The notes under the pieces were generated by a model, which did not search any database, had not been told where the DNA came from, and saw only the letters and a program-made list of their open reading frames with translations. Made by a program: the position numbers and the translations under genes. From BP-464 sp963825415 (GTDB taxonomy: Bacteria; Actinomycetota; Thermoleophilia; Solirubrobacterales; Solirubrobacteraceae), in contig CAWGTD010000009.1 of the NCBI GenBank assembly GCA_963825415.1, forward strand, positions 342,559 to 406,558: a stretch of 64,000 nt of DNA, written 5' to 3'. Of this stretch, positions 44,965 through 54,216 are shown piece by piece; within the stretch, counting starts at the first letter, position 1, and every line of letters begins with the position of its first letter.

Positions 44965-46875
44965 TTAACCGCTGCCCGCTGCCGCCTCCCAGGTCCGCAG
45001 GTAGGCCTCGGCGGAGTGGAAGAGCAGGCCCATCGCCTTGGCGCCGCGGGCGCCGCGGGCGACGTTTGCCAGCAGGTCGGCGTTCAGCCCGTAGTGGGCC
45101 ACGCCGTCCTTGTTGATGTCGTAGATGCGTGTGCCCGTGCGTTGCTTGCCGAGCCGGACCTTGCCGTCGTAGGAGCGGAACGGGTAGCGCAGCGGGTCGC
45201 TCGCTGCGTTTGGGTCGGGTGCGGGCAGCGCCGCGAAGCCGCCGGTGTCGGTGCCCAGGCCGACGCCGGTGAAGCCGACGTCGCCGAGCCGGGAGATCCG
45301 CGTGCCCAGCTCGCCGGCGGTGTCGGGCGTGTTGGTCGAGACGTACCCGCCGATCCCGTGCAGGCGCGCGAGCTGCGACGGCGTCCACGCCCCGCCGGTT
45401 CCGTTGTGGCTGGAGACGAGCGGGTAGTGGCGCGCCTCTGCCATCGCGAAGACGTCGCGGCGCGTCTGCTCGGCGAGATGGTCGGCCTCGATGAGCATGT
45501 GGGCGTCGATCAGCTTGGTGATCAGGTACTGGCCGAGTTCGGTGAGCGGCCGCGTGTTGCACTGCTTCCCGGGCAGCGGCGCGACCTCCTCGCCCTCGCC
45601 CTCCTCCGGGCACCGCCCGGTGAGGAACGGGTTGCCCGTCTGCTGGACCTGGAAGACGTTGATGAACGTGCCCTTGTCGCCGCCCTCCAGCGCCGCTCCG
45701 CCGAATGCGTTGTCGACCCAGTGGGCGATGAACATGGTCCGGATGCCGAGCTGCTGGTAGAGCGCGATGCCCTTGTCGATGTCCTCGCGGGTGCACTGCG
45801 GCTGGCCGTTGCGCACGCTGCAGCCGAACGGGCTGGAGGACTCGACGCCGATCAGCATCGCGAGCTTGCCGCGCTCGATGACCCGCCGCGCCTCGCGCGG
45901 GTCGTAGACAAGCCGCAGCCAGCCGCGGCCGCGCCCACCGGCCTGGGCGTCGACGTAGTCCTGCAGCGCGCGCAGTTGGGCGACCTCGAGCTTGATGGTC
46001 TCTGTCTCGTCGCACGAATGCGACTTGGTCGGCTCGATCTCGCACAGTGGCTGGTCCTCGACCGCCTGGGCGACGACGAGGCGCAGCCCGGCGACGTAGG
46101 CCCGCTGGAGCCAGCGGTAGTAGACCTGCTGGTGGGTGTAGGTGTCGTAGGTCGGCCAACCCTTGAAGGACGGCCAGCCGTGGGTGTCGTGCGTGCCGGT
46201 CGGGCTGCCCGAGCGCAGCAGGTTGCCGGTGACGTCCAGGCTGCCGTCCGACCCATGGATCTCGGCGTCCTTCCCGAGCGCCTCGGTGATCCCGAAGCGG
46301 TCGAAGCTCTCGCCCGAGACCACGCGGCCGCCGCCGCGCAGGTCGGCCGTCACGTGCAGGTGCGCGTCGGCGAACCCGAAGACGCCGCCGTCGCGCTTGC
46401 CGCGAAACGGCTTGCCGATCGCGTTGAGCGCGGCCTCTGGGAAGCGCTCGCAGCCCGTGGCGCGGCGTCGGAGGGCGAAGCGCTGGCGCGGGCCGACGTC
46501 GTTGCCGGCGACCGTCCGCAGCTCGCCGCCCGGCGCGAGCGTGAGCAGACCGTCGTTCGTTGTGGAGCGCAGCGTCACCCACCGCCCGCTGCGCTTGAGC
46601 GCCCACTCGGCCGCCGGCCCGGGGTCGGTCACGAGCGTCGTGGCGTCGCGCTCGCCGGCTGCGAGCAGCTTGTGCTGGTGGTCGGAGAGCAGGTACTTCC
46701 CCAGGCCCGTGGGCTTGAAGAAGAACGGGCTCGACGGGATCGCGCGGTGCGTCGCCGCGCTTGACACCGCAAGGCAGCGGTTGGCCGGGTTGACCGGCGC
46801 CGCGGGCGCGCCGGCCGCGATGCCGCCGGCCGTCGCCAGCGCCAGCCCTCCGATCGCCATTGCGCCCCCGCGCAT
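44965..46875 (-). CDS. Secreted metal-dependent dipeptidase-like hydrolase (M19/amidohydrolase fold)
   Basis: 636 aa from the ATG at 46,875, which gives the signal peptide AIGGLALATAGGIAAGAPAAP. A non-catalytic N-terminal domain covers about 30-165. The TIM-barrel hydrolase begins with GFADAHLHVTADL (HxH metal site), then LIGVESSSPF (Glu), FIAHWVDNAFGG (His), LIEADHLAEQT (His), PLVSSHNGTGG (His) and GVGLGTDTGGFA (Asp). These ligands are in the order of renal dipeptidase-like enzymes. Substrate unknown. The gene is divergent from cysK with 26 bp between starts. It is longer than standard M19 proteins (about 350-400 aa) because of inserts and the extra N-terminal domain. Confidence 0.78.
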   Translation of the reverse strand: MRGGAMAIGGLALATAGGIAAGAPAAPVNPANRCLAVSSAATHRAIPSSPFFFKPTGLGKYLLSDHQHKLLAAGERDATTLVTDPGPAAEWALKRSGRWVTLRSTTNDGLLTLAPGGELRTVAGNDVGPRQRFALRRRATGCERFPEAALNAIGKPFRGKRDGGVFGFADAHLHVTADLRGGGRVVSGESFDRFGITEALGKDAEIHGSDGSLDVTGNLLRSGSPTGTHDTHGWPSFKGWPTYDTYTHQQVYYRWLQRAYVAGLRLVVAQAVEDQPLCEIEPTKSHSCDETETIKLEVAQLRALQDYVDAQAGGRGRGWLRLVYDPREARRVIERGKLAMLIGVESSSPFGCSVRNGQPQCTREDIDKGIALYQQLGIRTMFIAHWVDNAFGGAALEGGDKGTFINVFQVQQTGNPFLTGRCPEEGEGEEVAPLPGKQCNTRPLTELGQYLITKLIDAHMLIEADHLAEQTRRDVFAMAEARHYPLVSSHNGTGGAWTPSQLARLHGIGGYVSTNTPDTAGELGTRISRLGDVGFTGVGLGTDTGGFAALPAPDPNAASDPLRYPFRSYDGKVRLGKQRTGTRIYDINKDGVAHYGLNADLLANVARGARGAKAMGLLFHSAEAYLRTWEAAAGSG

Positions 46876-46901
46876 CGGCCGAACAATAAGCTCGCCCGGT
46901 A

Positions 46902-47831
46902 GTGGGTCGGGTCCCCGCCAACATCGCCGAGCACGTAGGCCGCACGCCGATGGTCGAGCTCGCACGGCTCGCGCCGGAGGGCGTCGAGCTGTTCGGCAAG
47001 CTCGAATCGCTCAACCCCGGCGGCAGCGTCAAGGACCGGATCGGCGTCGCGATGATCGAGGCGGCCGAGCGCGACGGCCGCATCGAACCCGGGCGCACGA
47101 CGATCGTCGAGGCGACCAGCGGCAACACCGGCATCGCGCTGGCGTTCGTGTGCGCGGCGAAGGGCTATGACCTGACGCTCTTCCTGCCGCAGGGCATGAG
47201 CCGCGAGCGCGAGGGTCTGCTGCGGCTCTATGGCGCCAAGGTGCAGATCACCGAGTCGATGGGCGGGATGAGCGAGGCGGTCGACGCGGCCCGCGCGCTC
47301 GCCGATCGCGACGACGCGTTCCTGCCCGATCAGTTCTCCAACCCCGCCAACCCGGAGATCCACAGGCGCACGACCGCGCCCGAGCTGCTCGAGGCGCTCG
47401 ACGGGCGGATCGACGTTCTGGTCGCCGGGGTCGGGACGGGCGGGACGATCACGGGGGTGGGGGAGGTGCTCAAGCAGCGCAACCCCGCGCTGCAGGTGAT
47501 CGCCGTCGAGCCCGCGGCCTCGGCGGTGCTTTCGGGGCGGCCGGCGGGCCCGCACAAGATCCAGGGGATCGGCGCGGGCTTCGTCCCCGCGGTCCTGAAC
47601 CGCGAGATCGTCGACGAGATCCTGCCGGTGGGCGACGAGGCCGCGATCGAGACCGCGCGGCTGGCGGCGCGGCGCGAGGGCGTGCTTTGCGGGATCTCCG
47701 GAGGCGCCGCGCTGTGGGCCGCGCTGGAGGTCGCGCGCCGCGGCGAATCGAAGGGCCGCCGGATCGCCGTGATCCTGCCCGACTCGGGCGAGCGCTACGT
47801 CTCGACGCCGTTCTTCGCCCCGGCCGCCTGA
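46902..47831 (+). CDS. cysK: Cysteine synthase A (O-acetylserine sulfhydrylase)
   Basis: 309 aa PLP enzyme that makes cysteine from O-acetylserine and sulfide. NPGGSVKDRIG contains the PLP lysine, EATSGNTGIALAFV the substrate loop, and GVGTGGTITGVG the phosphate-binding loop; CGISGGAAL is near the end. The length fits the family. The start is the GTG at 46,902. cysE follows after about 20-30 bp on the same strand, so the two enzymes of cysteine synthesis are made together and may form the cysteine synthase complex. Confidence 0.96.
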   Translation: MGRVPANIAEHVGRTPMVELARLAPEGVELFGKLESLNPGGSVKDRIGVAMIEAAERDGRIEPGRTTIVEATSGNTGIALAFVCAAKGYDLTLFLPQGMSREREGLLRLYGAKVQITESMGGMSEAVDAARALADRDDAFLPDQFSNPANPEIHRRTTAPELLEALDGRIDVLVAGVGTGGTITGVGEVLKQRNPALQVIAVEPAASAVLSGRPAGPHKIQGIGAGFVPAVLNREIVDEILPVGDEAAIETARLAARREGVLCGISGGAALWAALEVARRGESKGRRIAVILPDSGERYVSTPFFAPAA

Positions 47832-47858
47832 CCCGGCGGCGGGGCTACTCTTGTGTCG

Positions 47859-48602
47859 ATGTTCGGCCTCGGGACGCTGGCCCGACTCACCCAGGAGCTG
47901 CGGCAGGACGTGGCCGCGGTCCACGAGCGCGATCCGGCTGCCCGCGGCGTGTCGAGCGTCGAGATCGTGGCCACGTGGCCGGGCGTGCACGCGCTGCTCT
48001 CCCACCGGGTAGCCCACACGCTGCACGAGGCCGGCGTGCCCCTGGCGCCGCGCGCGATCGCGGCGGCCGCCCGCACGCTGACCGGGATCGAGATCCATCC
48101 CGCCGCGGAGATCGGCGACGGCTTCTTCATCGACCACGGCGCGGGCGTCGTCATCGGCGAGACGGCCGAGATCGGCGACGACGTGACGCTCTATCAGGGC
48201 GTGACGCTCGGCGGCACGGGCTTCGCCACCGGCAAGCGCCACCCGACGGTGCAGGACAACGTGACGATCGGGTCGGGAGCGAAGCTGCTCGGGCCGATCA
48301 CGATCGGCCACGGGGCGAAGATCGGCGCGAACAGCGTCGTCATCCACGACGTGCCGGCGAACTCGACCGTCGTCGGCAACCCCGGCCACCCGGTGCGCGT
48401 CGACGGCACGCGGCCAGAGGGGCCCGACGCCGACTGGGTCCACCTGCCCGACCCGATCGCCGACGCGATCAAGGGGCTGGCGAGCCGGATCGGCGCGCTG
48501 GAGAAGGCGGTCGCCGAATTGTCGGGCGACGCCGACCACGAGCCGCGCGGCGACGTGCGCCCGCTGCGGCCGGTGCGCGGCCCGAATCCGGCCGGCGGCT
48601 AG
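47859..48602 (+). CDS. cysE: Serine O-acetyltransferase
   Basis: 247 aa. The N-terminal helical part (HERDPAARGVSSVEIVATWPGVHALLSHRVAH) and the left-handed beta-helix with hexapeptide repeats (GIEIHPAAEIGDGFFIDHGAGVVIGETAEIGDD, then GGTGFATGKRHPTV) identify the short, EpsC-like form of the enzyme. It acetylates serine with acetyl-CoA to feed CysK. The C-terminal tail does not end in the hydrophobic Ile that docks into CysK in enterobacteria; it ends Pro-Ala-Gly-Gly, so complex formation is uncertain. An in-frame GTG two codons upstream (47,853) is an alternative start. It overlaps the next, convergent gene by four bases. Confidence 0.94.
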   Translation: MFGLGTLARLTQELRQDVAAVHERDPAARGVSSVEIVATWPGVHALLSHRVAHTLHEAGVPLAPRAIAAAARTLTGIEIHPAAEIGDGFFIDHGAGVVIGETAEIGDDVTLYQGVTLGGTGFATGKRHPTVQDNVTIGSGAKLLGPITIGHGAKIGANSVVIHDVPANSTVVGNPGHPVRVDGTRPEGPDADWVHLPDPIADAIKGLASRIGALEKAVAELSGDADHEPRGDVRPLRPVRGPNPAGG

Positions 48603-49483
48603 TAGTAGACGGTCCGGGTGCGGTGGCGGGGGCGCGCCTTGTAGGCGTCGCCCTGCCCGCGCTCCCACAGCCAGGTGTCGAGCAGGCGGGGCGCGATCGA
48701 CAGGCGGGCGGCGAGCTGTTCGCTGGCGTGGACGGCGCAGGCGCGGATCTCGCGTTCGCGCTCGTCCATCCTGAGGATCCGGCCCGAGTCGACGTGCTCG
48801 GCCAGGTCGGGGTGGTAGCGCAGCACGCCGTCGGTGCGCAGCACGTGGGGGACGAGGTTGTCGGCGAAGATCGTCAGGCGGTCGAGGTCGTCGAACTGCG
48901 CGATGCCGGCGAGCGCGAGGTCGTTGGGGACGATCTGGGCGCGCTTGTAGAAGCCGCGGTCGGCGAACATCGCCATGCCGGCCGCCAGCGTGGCGGCCAG
49001 TCGCTCGGCCGAGCCGCCCGCTGCTGCGACGACGTCGAGCGCGCCGCGGTCGCCCAGGAATCGGCCGAGCTCGCGCAGCGCCTGGGCGTAGAGGGCCATC
49101 AGCTCGAGCGCCGGGTCCTGGCCGAGGATCTCTGCGATCCGGTCGGCGGTCATGGCGCGCAGCTGCTCGTTGGTCAGCGGGCCGCCGGCGCGGAAGTGGT
49201 CGGCCAGCGCCCAGGCGACGGTGTAGTAGCCCGAGCAGAGCGGGCGCTTGCTCAGCAGCGGGAACCAGCCCGAGCCGAAGTTGATCGCGTCGAGGATCAG
49301 CAGGTAGGTGGCCACATCCGCCGCCGCGCCCTCCAGGTAGTGGCGCTCCGGGTCGAGCTGCTGCGGCTCGGACGGCGGGCCGTCGAGGTCGTAGGCGGCC
49401 AGGCCTTCGGGGTCGATCGTCACCCAGCGGGCATGATCGGCGACCGCGGCGCAGTGCTCCCGGACGTCGTCGCAGAGACCCAT
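48599..49483 (-). CDS. Queuosine salvage-like protein (DUF2419 / QNG1 family candidate)
   Basis: 294 aa. LLILDAINFGSGWFPLLSKR and SGYYTVAWALADHF resemble the substrate-pocket blocks of the DUF2419 family. Its characterised members are queuosine 5'-phosphate N-glycosylases that free queuine for reuse. The conserved Asp and Phe/Trp residues of that region are present. No tgt or queG gene is in the window. The start is the ATG at 49,483; the open frame runs further upstream into uvrD but has no family likeness. It is divergent from uvrD with a gap of about 37 bp. Confidence 0.6.
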   Translation of the reverse strand: MGLCDDVREHCAAVADHARWVTIDPEGLAAYDLDGPPSEPQQLDPERHYLEGAAADVATYLLILDAINFGSGWFPLLSKRPLCSGYYTVAWALADHFRAGGPLTNEQLRAMTADRIAEILGQDPALELMALYAQALRELGRFLGDRGALDVVAAAGGSAERLAATLAAGMAMFADRGFYKRAQIVPNDLALAGIAQFDDLDRLTIFADNLVPHVLRTDGVLRYHPDLAEHVDSGRILRMDEREREIRACAVHASEQLAARLSIAPRLLDTWLWERGQGDAYKARPRHRTRTVYY

Positions 49484-49520
49484 GATCACAATCCCGCCCG
49501 CCCCTGATCGTATCCTCGGT

Positions 49521-52500
49521 GTGGTGCCCGAAGCCCCCGCCGTCGATGACCTGCTCGCCGGGTTGAACCCGCCGCAGCGGGAGGCGGTGACGCACCCCGA
49601 GGGCCCGCTGCTGGTGCTCGCGGGCGCCGGATCGGGCAAGACCCGCGTGCTGACGCACCGCATCGCGTGGCTCGTGCACACCGAGCGCGCACGTGCCGGC
49701 GAGATCCTCGCGATCACCTTCACCAACAAGGCCGCCCAGGAGATGCGCGAGCGCGTCGAGCTGCTGCTCGGCCGCTCGACGCGCACGATGTGGGTGATGA
49801 CCTTCCACGCCGCCTGCGCGCGGATCCTGCGCGCCGAGGCGCCGCGGCTGGGCTACACGCGCCAGTACACGATCTATGACCAGGCGGACTCCCGGCGGCT
49901 GGTCAAGCGCTGCATCGACGCGCTCGACATCGACCCCAAGCGCTTCACTCCGGCCGCCGTTCAGTCGCAGATCTCGTCCGCGAAGAACCGGCTGAACGAC
50001 GCGGCGGCGTATCGCGAGATCGTCGGCGGCTACTTCGAGCAGACCGTGGCCGACGTCTTCGAGCTCTACGAGAAGGAGCTCCATCGCATGAACGCGATGG
50101 ACTTCGACGACCTGCTCGGCCGGACGGTCAACGTGCTCGAGCTGTTCCCCGAGGTGCGGGCCCGATACTCGGCGTCGTTCCGTCACGTGCTCGTCGACGA
50201 ATACCAGGACACGAACCTCGCGCAGTACCGCCTGCTCCAGCTCATCGCGGACGAGCACCGGAACCTGATGGTGGTCGGCGACGACGCGCAGTGCTTGGTC
50301 GAAGGCACCCTGGTCACGATGGCCGATGGATCGCTGCTGCCGATCGAGGAGGTCCGCGCCGGAGATGAGGTCCTCTCCGGATATGGCAGCGGTGACTTCC
50401 GGCAGGCAGTCGTCACGTCGGCCTTCAGAACGGACGGCCGGACCGATGGCATCAAGCTGACGACGGTCGGCGGGCGCGAACTCATCTCGACGCCCGAGCA
50501 CGTTCATTTCGCCGGCTACCGGGTTGGGATGACCCCTGACCTCCATGCGACCTACCTCATGTGGCGGCACGACAAGGGGTGCCGGGTGGGCACCACCCGC
50601 ACGTACACCCGCGGCCAGAAACAGCCGGTGATGGGTCTCTCACTGCGCGTCAACCATGAACGCGCTGACGCCGGCTGGGTGGTTTCCACTCACGCGAGCG
50701 AGTCTGAGGCGCGCAAGGCCGAAGCGATTCTGTCCGTCCGTTACGGGCTTCCGACGCTTCCGTTCATGGCGCGAAAGAACGGGAGTCCCAACACGCTGGT
50801 CGGGGAGCAGGGGCTGATCGACGAGGTCTTTGAGAGTGTCGATTCGGAGGCTGGTGGCCTCGCGCTTCTGGAGGATGAGGGCCTTCGCCCTCACCAGGCA
50901 CATCACCAGCCGCAAAGCTACACCGGTCGCCGCCGCCTGCTCACCGTCACCCTGTGCGGTGACCATCGAGGCAGGACCCCGATGCATCGGATCTCGCTAG
51001 CGGGCCGCGACGACCACACTCGCGAGCAGCTCGAAACGCTTGGTCTCAGCATCCGACCCGCCCGTGGCGGGGGCTGGAAGTTCGAGACCTGTCACAAGGA
51101 TGCCGGCGCCATTCTCGATCTGGTCGATCGCATCAGCAGCCATGTGGATGTCACGGTGAGGTGCGTCGCTCGCCTTGGCAAGGACGACGCCCGCAACCTG
51201 CCGGGCTTCTCGCTCCCGTTCACAATGGCGTCGAACGTGCGGCCGGGCATGATCGTCTTCACCGGCGACGGCGGCTGGGATGTCGTGGACTCGGTCGAGA
51301 AGGTCGAGCTCGATCGCCCGGTCTACGACCTCAATGTCGAGGGCACGCACAACTTCGTCGCAAACGGGATCGTCACCCACAACTCGATCTACGGCTTCCG
51401 CGGAGCCGACATCAGCAACATCCTGGGCTTCGAGGAGACGTTTCCCGACGCCCATGTGGTCAAGCTCGAGCAGAACTACCGCTCGACCCAGATGATCCTC
51501 GACGCCGCCAACGCGGTGATCTCGCACAACCGCGGGCAGAAGCCCAAGACTCTGTGGACCGAGGTCGGCGAGGGCGACCCGATCAAGGTGCGCGAGCTCG
51601 ACGACGAGCACGCCGAGGCGCGGTTCGTCGTCGGTGAGATGGACCGGCTCGTCGACGAGGGCGTCTCGCTGAACGAGATCGCGTGCTTCTACCGGACCAA
51701 CGCGCAGTCGCGGGTGCTGGAGGACACGCTGGTGCGCCGCGAGATCCCCTACCAGGTCATCGGCGGCACGAAGTTCTACGAGCGCGCCGAGATCAAGGAC
51801 GCGATCGCCTACCTGACGGTGCTGACCAATCCGCAGGACGCGATCTCGTTCACGCGCGTGGCAAACAGTCCAAGGCGTGGGATCGGGCAGACCTCCCTGT
51901 CACGGGTGCTGGCCCACGCCGACACGATGGGCATCTCGGTCTGGGACGCAGCGGCCGATCCCGCGAACGTGCCCGGCCTGGGCACCGCGGCCGTGCGGGC
52001 GTTCGAGCGCTTCATGAGCACGATGGCGGGTCTTCGGGGTCGCGCCGAGGAAGGCGTGCCGGTGGGCGACCTGCTCGAGGCCGTCTTGCACGAGTCCGGC
52101 TATCTGGAGTGGCTGGAGGCCGAGCGGACGATCGAGGCGCAGGGCCGGACCGAGAACCTCCAGGAGCTCGTCGAGGTCGGCCGCGAGTTCGACGCGCGCG
52201 CGGAGCAGGACGCCGACACGCTCGACGTCTTCCTCCAGCAGATCTCGCTGATCGCCGACGCCGACACGCGGCGCGACGACGAGGGCATGGCCACGCTGAT
52301 GACGCTGCACAACGCGAAGGGCCTCGAGTACCCGATCGTCTTCATCATCGGCTGCGAGGAGGGCGTCTTCCCGCACAGCCGCGCGCTCGACGAGGGCGGG
52401 CTCGAAGAGGAGCGCCGGCTCTGTTACGTCGGGATCACACGGGCGATGCGCGACCTGTACATGACATACGCGCGCCGCCGGGCGGTGTTCGGCGGCGCCA

Positions 52501-52832
52501 GCGCTCCCGGCCTGCCCAGCCGCTTCCTGGCCGAGCTTCCCTCCGACGTGATCGACGAGGACAGCCGGCCCGCGCCGGGTGGTCTGCTCGCACGGGCGAC
52601 GTCGTGGGCGTCGGCGGCGGCCGCGACGGTCGCCGGCGCCGAACGCAGTGGCGGCGGCGGAGGTGTCGGCGGAGGCCCGTCCTTCCGACTCGGCGACGAC
52701 GTCGCGCATCCCGCGTTCGGGGAGGGCGTCGTGACGTCGATCGAACCCGGCGGGATCGTGGTCGTCCGGTTCGCCAAGGACGGCTCGGAGCGCAAGCTGA
52801 TGGCCGAATACGCGCCGCTGACGAGGCGCTAG
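49521..52832 (+). CDS. pcrA: UvrD/PcrA-type DNA helicase interrupted by an intein
   Basis: A superfamily 1 3'-5' helicase for nucleotide-excision repair and clearing of replication blocks. Motifs in order: LNPPQREAVTHPEGPLLVLA (Q motif), AGSGKTRVLTHRIAW (I), FTNKAAQEMRERV (Ia), VDEYQDTN (II), DDAQ then SIYGFRGAD (III, split by the intein), LEQNYRST (IV), TLMTLHNAKGLEYPIVF (V), EERRLCYVGITRAMRDLYMTY (VI). A PcrA-type C-terminal Tudor-like domain (FRLGDDVAHPAFGEGVV) ends the protein. The precursor has 1103 codons; removing the 364-residue intein leaves 739 aa, the normal length. The GTG at 49,521 (or 49,524) is preferred to the ATG at 49,482, which overlaps the divergent gene. Confidence 0.95.
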   Translation: MVPEAPAVDDLLAGLNPPQREAVTHPEGPLLVLAGAGSGKTRVLTHRIAWLVHTERARAGEILAITFTNKAAQEMRERVELLLGRSTRTMWVMTFHAACARILRAEAPRLGYTRQYTIYDQADSRRLVKRCIDALDIDPKRFTPAAVQSQISSAKNRLNDAAAYREIVGGYFEQTVADVFELYEKELHRMNAMDFDDLLGRTVNVLELFPEVRARYSASFRHVLVDEYQDTNLAQYRLLQLIADEHRNLMVVGDDAQCLVEGTLVTMADGSLLPIEEVRAGDEVLSGYGSGDFRQAVVTSAFRTDGRTDGIKLTTVGGRELISTPEHVHFAGYRVGMTPDLHATYLMWRHDKGCRVGTTRTYTRGQKQPVMGLSLRVNHERADAGWVVSTHASESEARKAEAILSVRYGLPTLPFMARKNGSPNTLVGEQGLIDEVFESVDSEAGGLALLEDEGLRPHQAHHQPQSYTGRRRLLTVTLCGDHRGRTPMHRISLAGRDDHTREQLETLGLSIRPARGGGWKFETCHKDAGAILDLVDRISSHVDVTVRCVARLGKDDARNLPGFSLPFTMASNVRPGMIVFTGDGGWDVVDSVEKVELDRPVYDLNVEGTHNFVANGIVTHNSIYGFRGADISNILGFEETFPDAHVVKLEQNYRSTQMILDAANAVISHNRGQKPKTLWTEVGEGDPIKVRELDDEHAEARFVVGEMDRLVDEGVSLNEIACFYRTNAQSRVLEDTLVRREIPYQVIGGTKFYERAEIKDAIAYLTVLTNPQDAISFTRVANSPRRGIGQTSLSRVLAHADTMGISVWDAAADPANVPGLGTAAVRAFERFMSTMAGLRGRAEEGVPVGDLLEAVLHESGYLEWLEAERTIEAQGRTENLQELVEVGREFDARAEQDADTLDVFLQQISLIADADTRRDDEGMATLMTLHNAKGLEYPIVFIIGCEEGVFPHSRALDEGGLEEERRLCYVGITRAMRDLYMTYARRRAVFGGASAPGLPSRFLAELPSDVIDEDSRPAPGGLLARATSWASAAAATVAGAERSGGGGGVGGGPSFRLGDDVAHPAFGEGVVTSIEPGGIVVVRFAKDGSERKLMAEYAPLTRR
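50292..51383 (+). other. Intein in the helicase gene (364 residues)
   Basis: Cys1 follows DDAQ of helicase motif III. Block A reads CLVEGTLVTMADGSLLPIEE, block B is in ISTPEHVHF, block F is RPVYDLNVEGTHNFVANGIV, and block G ends in THN before Ser+1 of SIYGF. All four splicing residues are present, so self-excision is expected. The about 230 residues between the splicing blocks are the size of an endonuclease domain, but no clear LAGLIDADG pair can be read. The insertion sits at the most conserved point of the helicase, the usual place for an intein. Confidence 0.93.
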
Positions 52833-52834
52833 CC

Positions 52835-53689
52835 GTGGCGGCCCGGGTGATCGACGGCAAGGCGGTCGCGGCGCGCGTGCGGGCGGACGTGGCCGGCGAG
52901 GCCGAGGCCGTCGCCGCCAAGGGCGGCCGCCCGCCGGGCCTGGCGACGATCCTGGTGGGCGACGACGCCGCCAGCGCCGTCTACGTCAACGGCAAGCAGA
53001 AGGCGTGCGCGGAGGTCGGGATCAAGGGCTTCGACCACCGTCTCGCCGCCGATGCCTCCCAGGACGAGGTCGCCGGCCTCATCACACAGCTCAACGAGGA
53101 CGACGCGGTCAGCGGCATCCTGCTCCAGCTGCCGGTGCCCGCCCAGATGGACGGCGTGTACCTCACGGGCATGATCGACTCGCGCAAGGACGTCGACGGC
53201 CTCACTCCCCTCAGCGCCGGCCTGCTCGCGCTTGGCCGCGAGGGCCTGCGGCCGTGCACGCCGACGGGCGTGATGCTGCTGCTCGCCGAGGCCGGGGTCG
53301 AGCTCGAAGGCCTCGAATGCGTCGTCGTCGGGCGGTCGAACCTGTTCGGCAAGCCGATGGCGCAGCTACTGCTGGGCGCCAACGCCACGGTGACCACGTG
53401 TCACTCGCGTACGCGCGACCTGCCGGGCGTCTGCCGGCGCGCCGACGTGCTGATCGCGGCGGTCGGCCGCCCCGAGATGGTGCGCGGCGACTGGGTCAAG
53501 CCCGGCGCGACCGTGATCGACGTCGGAATGAACCGGCTGGAGAGCGGACTCTTCGGCGATGTCGCGTTCGCGGAGGTGAGCGAGGTCGCGGGTGCGATCA
53601 CGCCCGTCCCGGGCGGGGTGGGGCCGATGACGATCGCCTGTCTGCTGCGCAACACCGTGCTGGCGGCGCGGATGCAGCTTCCCGGCTAG
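52835..53689 (+). CDS. folD: Bifunctional methylenetetrahydrofolate dehydrogenase/cyclohydrolase (FolD)
   Basis: 284 aa. It interconverts 5,10-methylene-, methenyl- and 10-formyl-tetrahydrofolate with NADP. YVNGKQKACAEVGI contains the catalytic Lys, GILLQLPVPAQMD and KDVDGL the folate pocket, PCTPTGVMLLL the next conserved block, and VVVGRSNLFGKPMAQLLL the nucleotide site. The end GAITPVPGGVGPMTIACLLRNT is diagnostic. The start is the GTG at 52,835, two bases after the helicase stop, so they are co-transcribed. Note PCTPTG with the usual conserved residues intact. Confidence 0.96.
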   Translation: MAARVIDGKAVAARVRADVAGEAEAVAAKGGRPPGLATILVGDDAASAVYVNGKQKACAEVGIKGFDHRLAADASQDEVAGLITQLNEDDAVSGILLQLPVPAQMDGVYLTGMIDSRKDVDGLTPLSAGLLALGREGLRPCTPTGVMLLLAEAGVELEGLECVVVGRSNLFGKPMAQLLLGANATVTTCHSRTRDLPGVCRRADVLIAAVGRPEMVRGDWVKPGATVIDVGMNRLESGLFGDVAFAEVSEVAGAITPVPGGVGPMTIACLLRNTVLAARMQLPG

Positions 53690-53699
53690 CTTTCGGGCC

Positions 53700-54203
53700 G
53701 TGAAGAGGCTCAGACACGGGGAATGGATCGCGGGGTTCTTCGCGCTCGCGTTGTTCGGCGTGCTGTTCCTGGACTGGTTCAGGCTCGCCGCCGCGGTTTC
53801 GGGCACGACCGACCAGGGGGCGGCGTTCGACGCGGTCTTCAGCCGCGAGGCGTCGGGCTGGTCGTCGCTGGGCTGGCTCGCGCTCGGCCTGTGCGACCTG
53901 GCGATCCTCGCGGGCATCGCGCTCGTGCTCGTCACGGCCTCGCAGGAGAGCCCGGTGCTTCCCGTGCTCGCCGCGATCTGCTCGTCGCTGTTCGGAATCC
54001 TGGGGACCTTCGCCCTGCTGATCCAGCTGATCGCCCAGCCCGAGGACGACTCGTACACCGCGGTGAAGGCCGGCTGGTGGCTCGGGCTCGTCTGCGTAAT
54101 GGGCATCGCCGTCGGCGGCTGGCTGGCCATGCGCGACGACAGGACGCCCAACGCGCGCGAGCGACCGATCGAAGTACGGCCCGTGCCGCCCGTCGAGGCC
54201 TAG
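53700..54203 (+). CDS. Four-TM membrane protein of unknown function
   Basis: 167 aa with four hydrophobic segments (GFFALALFGVLFLDWF; LGLCDLAILAGIALVLVT; AAICSSLFGILGTFALLIQL; LGLVCVMGIAVGGWLAM) and a short cytoplasmic tail. Proteins of this layout are common next to gatCAB and folD in Solirubrobacterales-like genomes, as far as the neighbourhood suggests, but no function is known. Start GTG at 53,700, ten bases after folD. Confidence 0.7.
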   Translation: MKRLRHGEWIAGFFALALFGVLFLDWFRLAAAVSGTTDQGAAFDAVFSREASGWSSLGWLALGLCDLAILAGIALVLVTASQESPVLPVLAAICSSLFGILGTFALLIQLIAQPEDDSYTAVKAGWWLGLVCVMGIAVGGWLAMRDDRTPNARERPIEVRPVPPVEA

Positions 54204-54216
54204 CCTTCGGCGCCCG

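Noticed and set aside
50700..51250. A LAGLIDADG homing endonuclease in the intein
   Set aside because: I could not read the two required dodecapeptide motifs; the region is left as unassigned.
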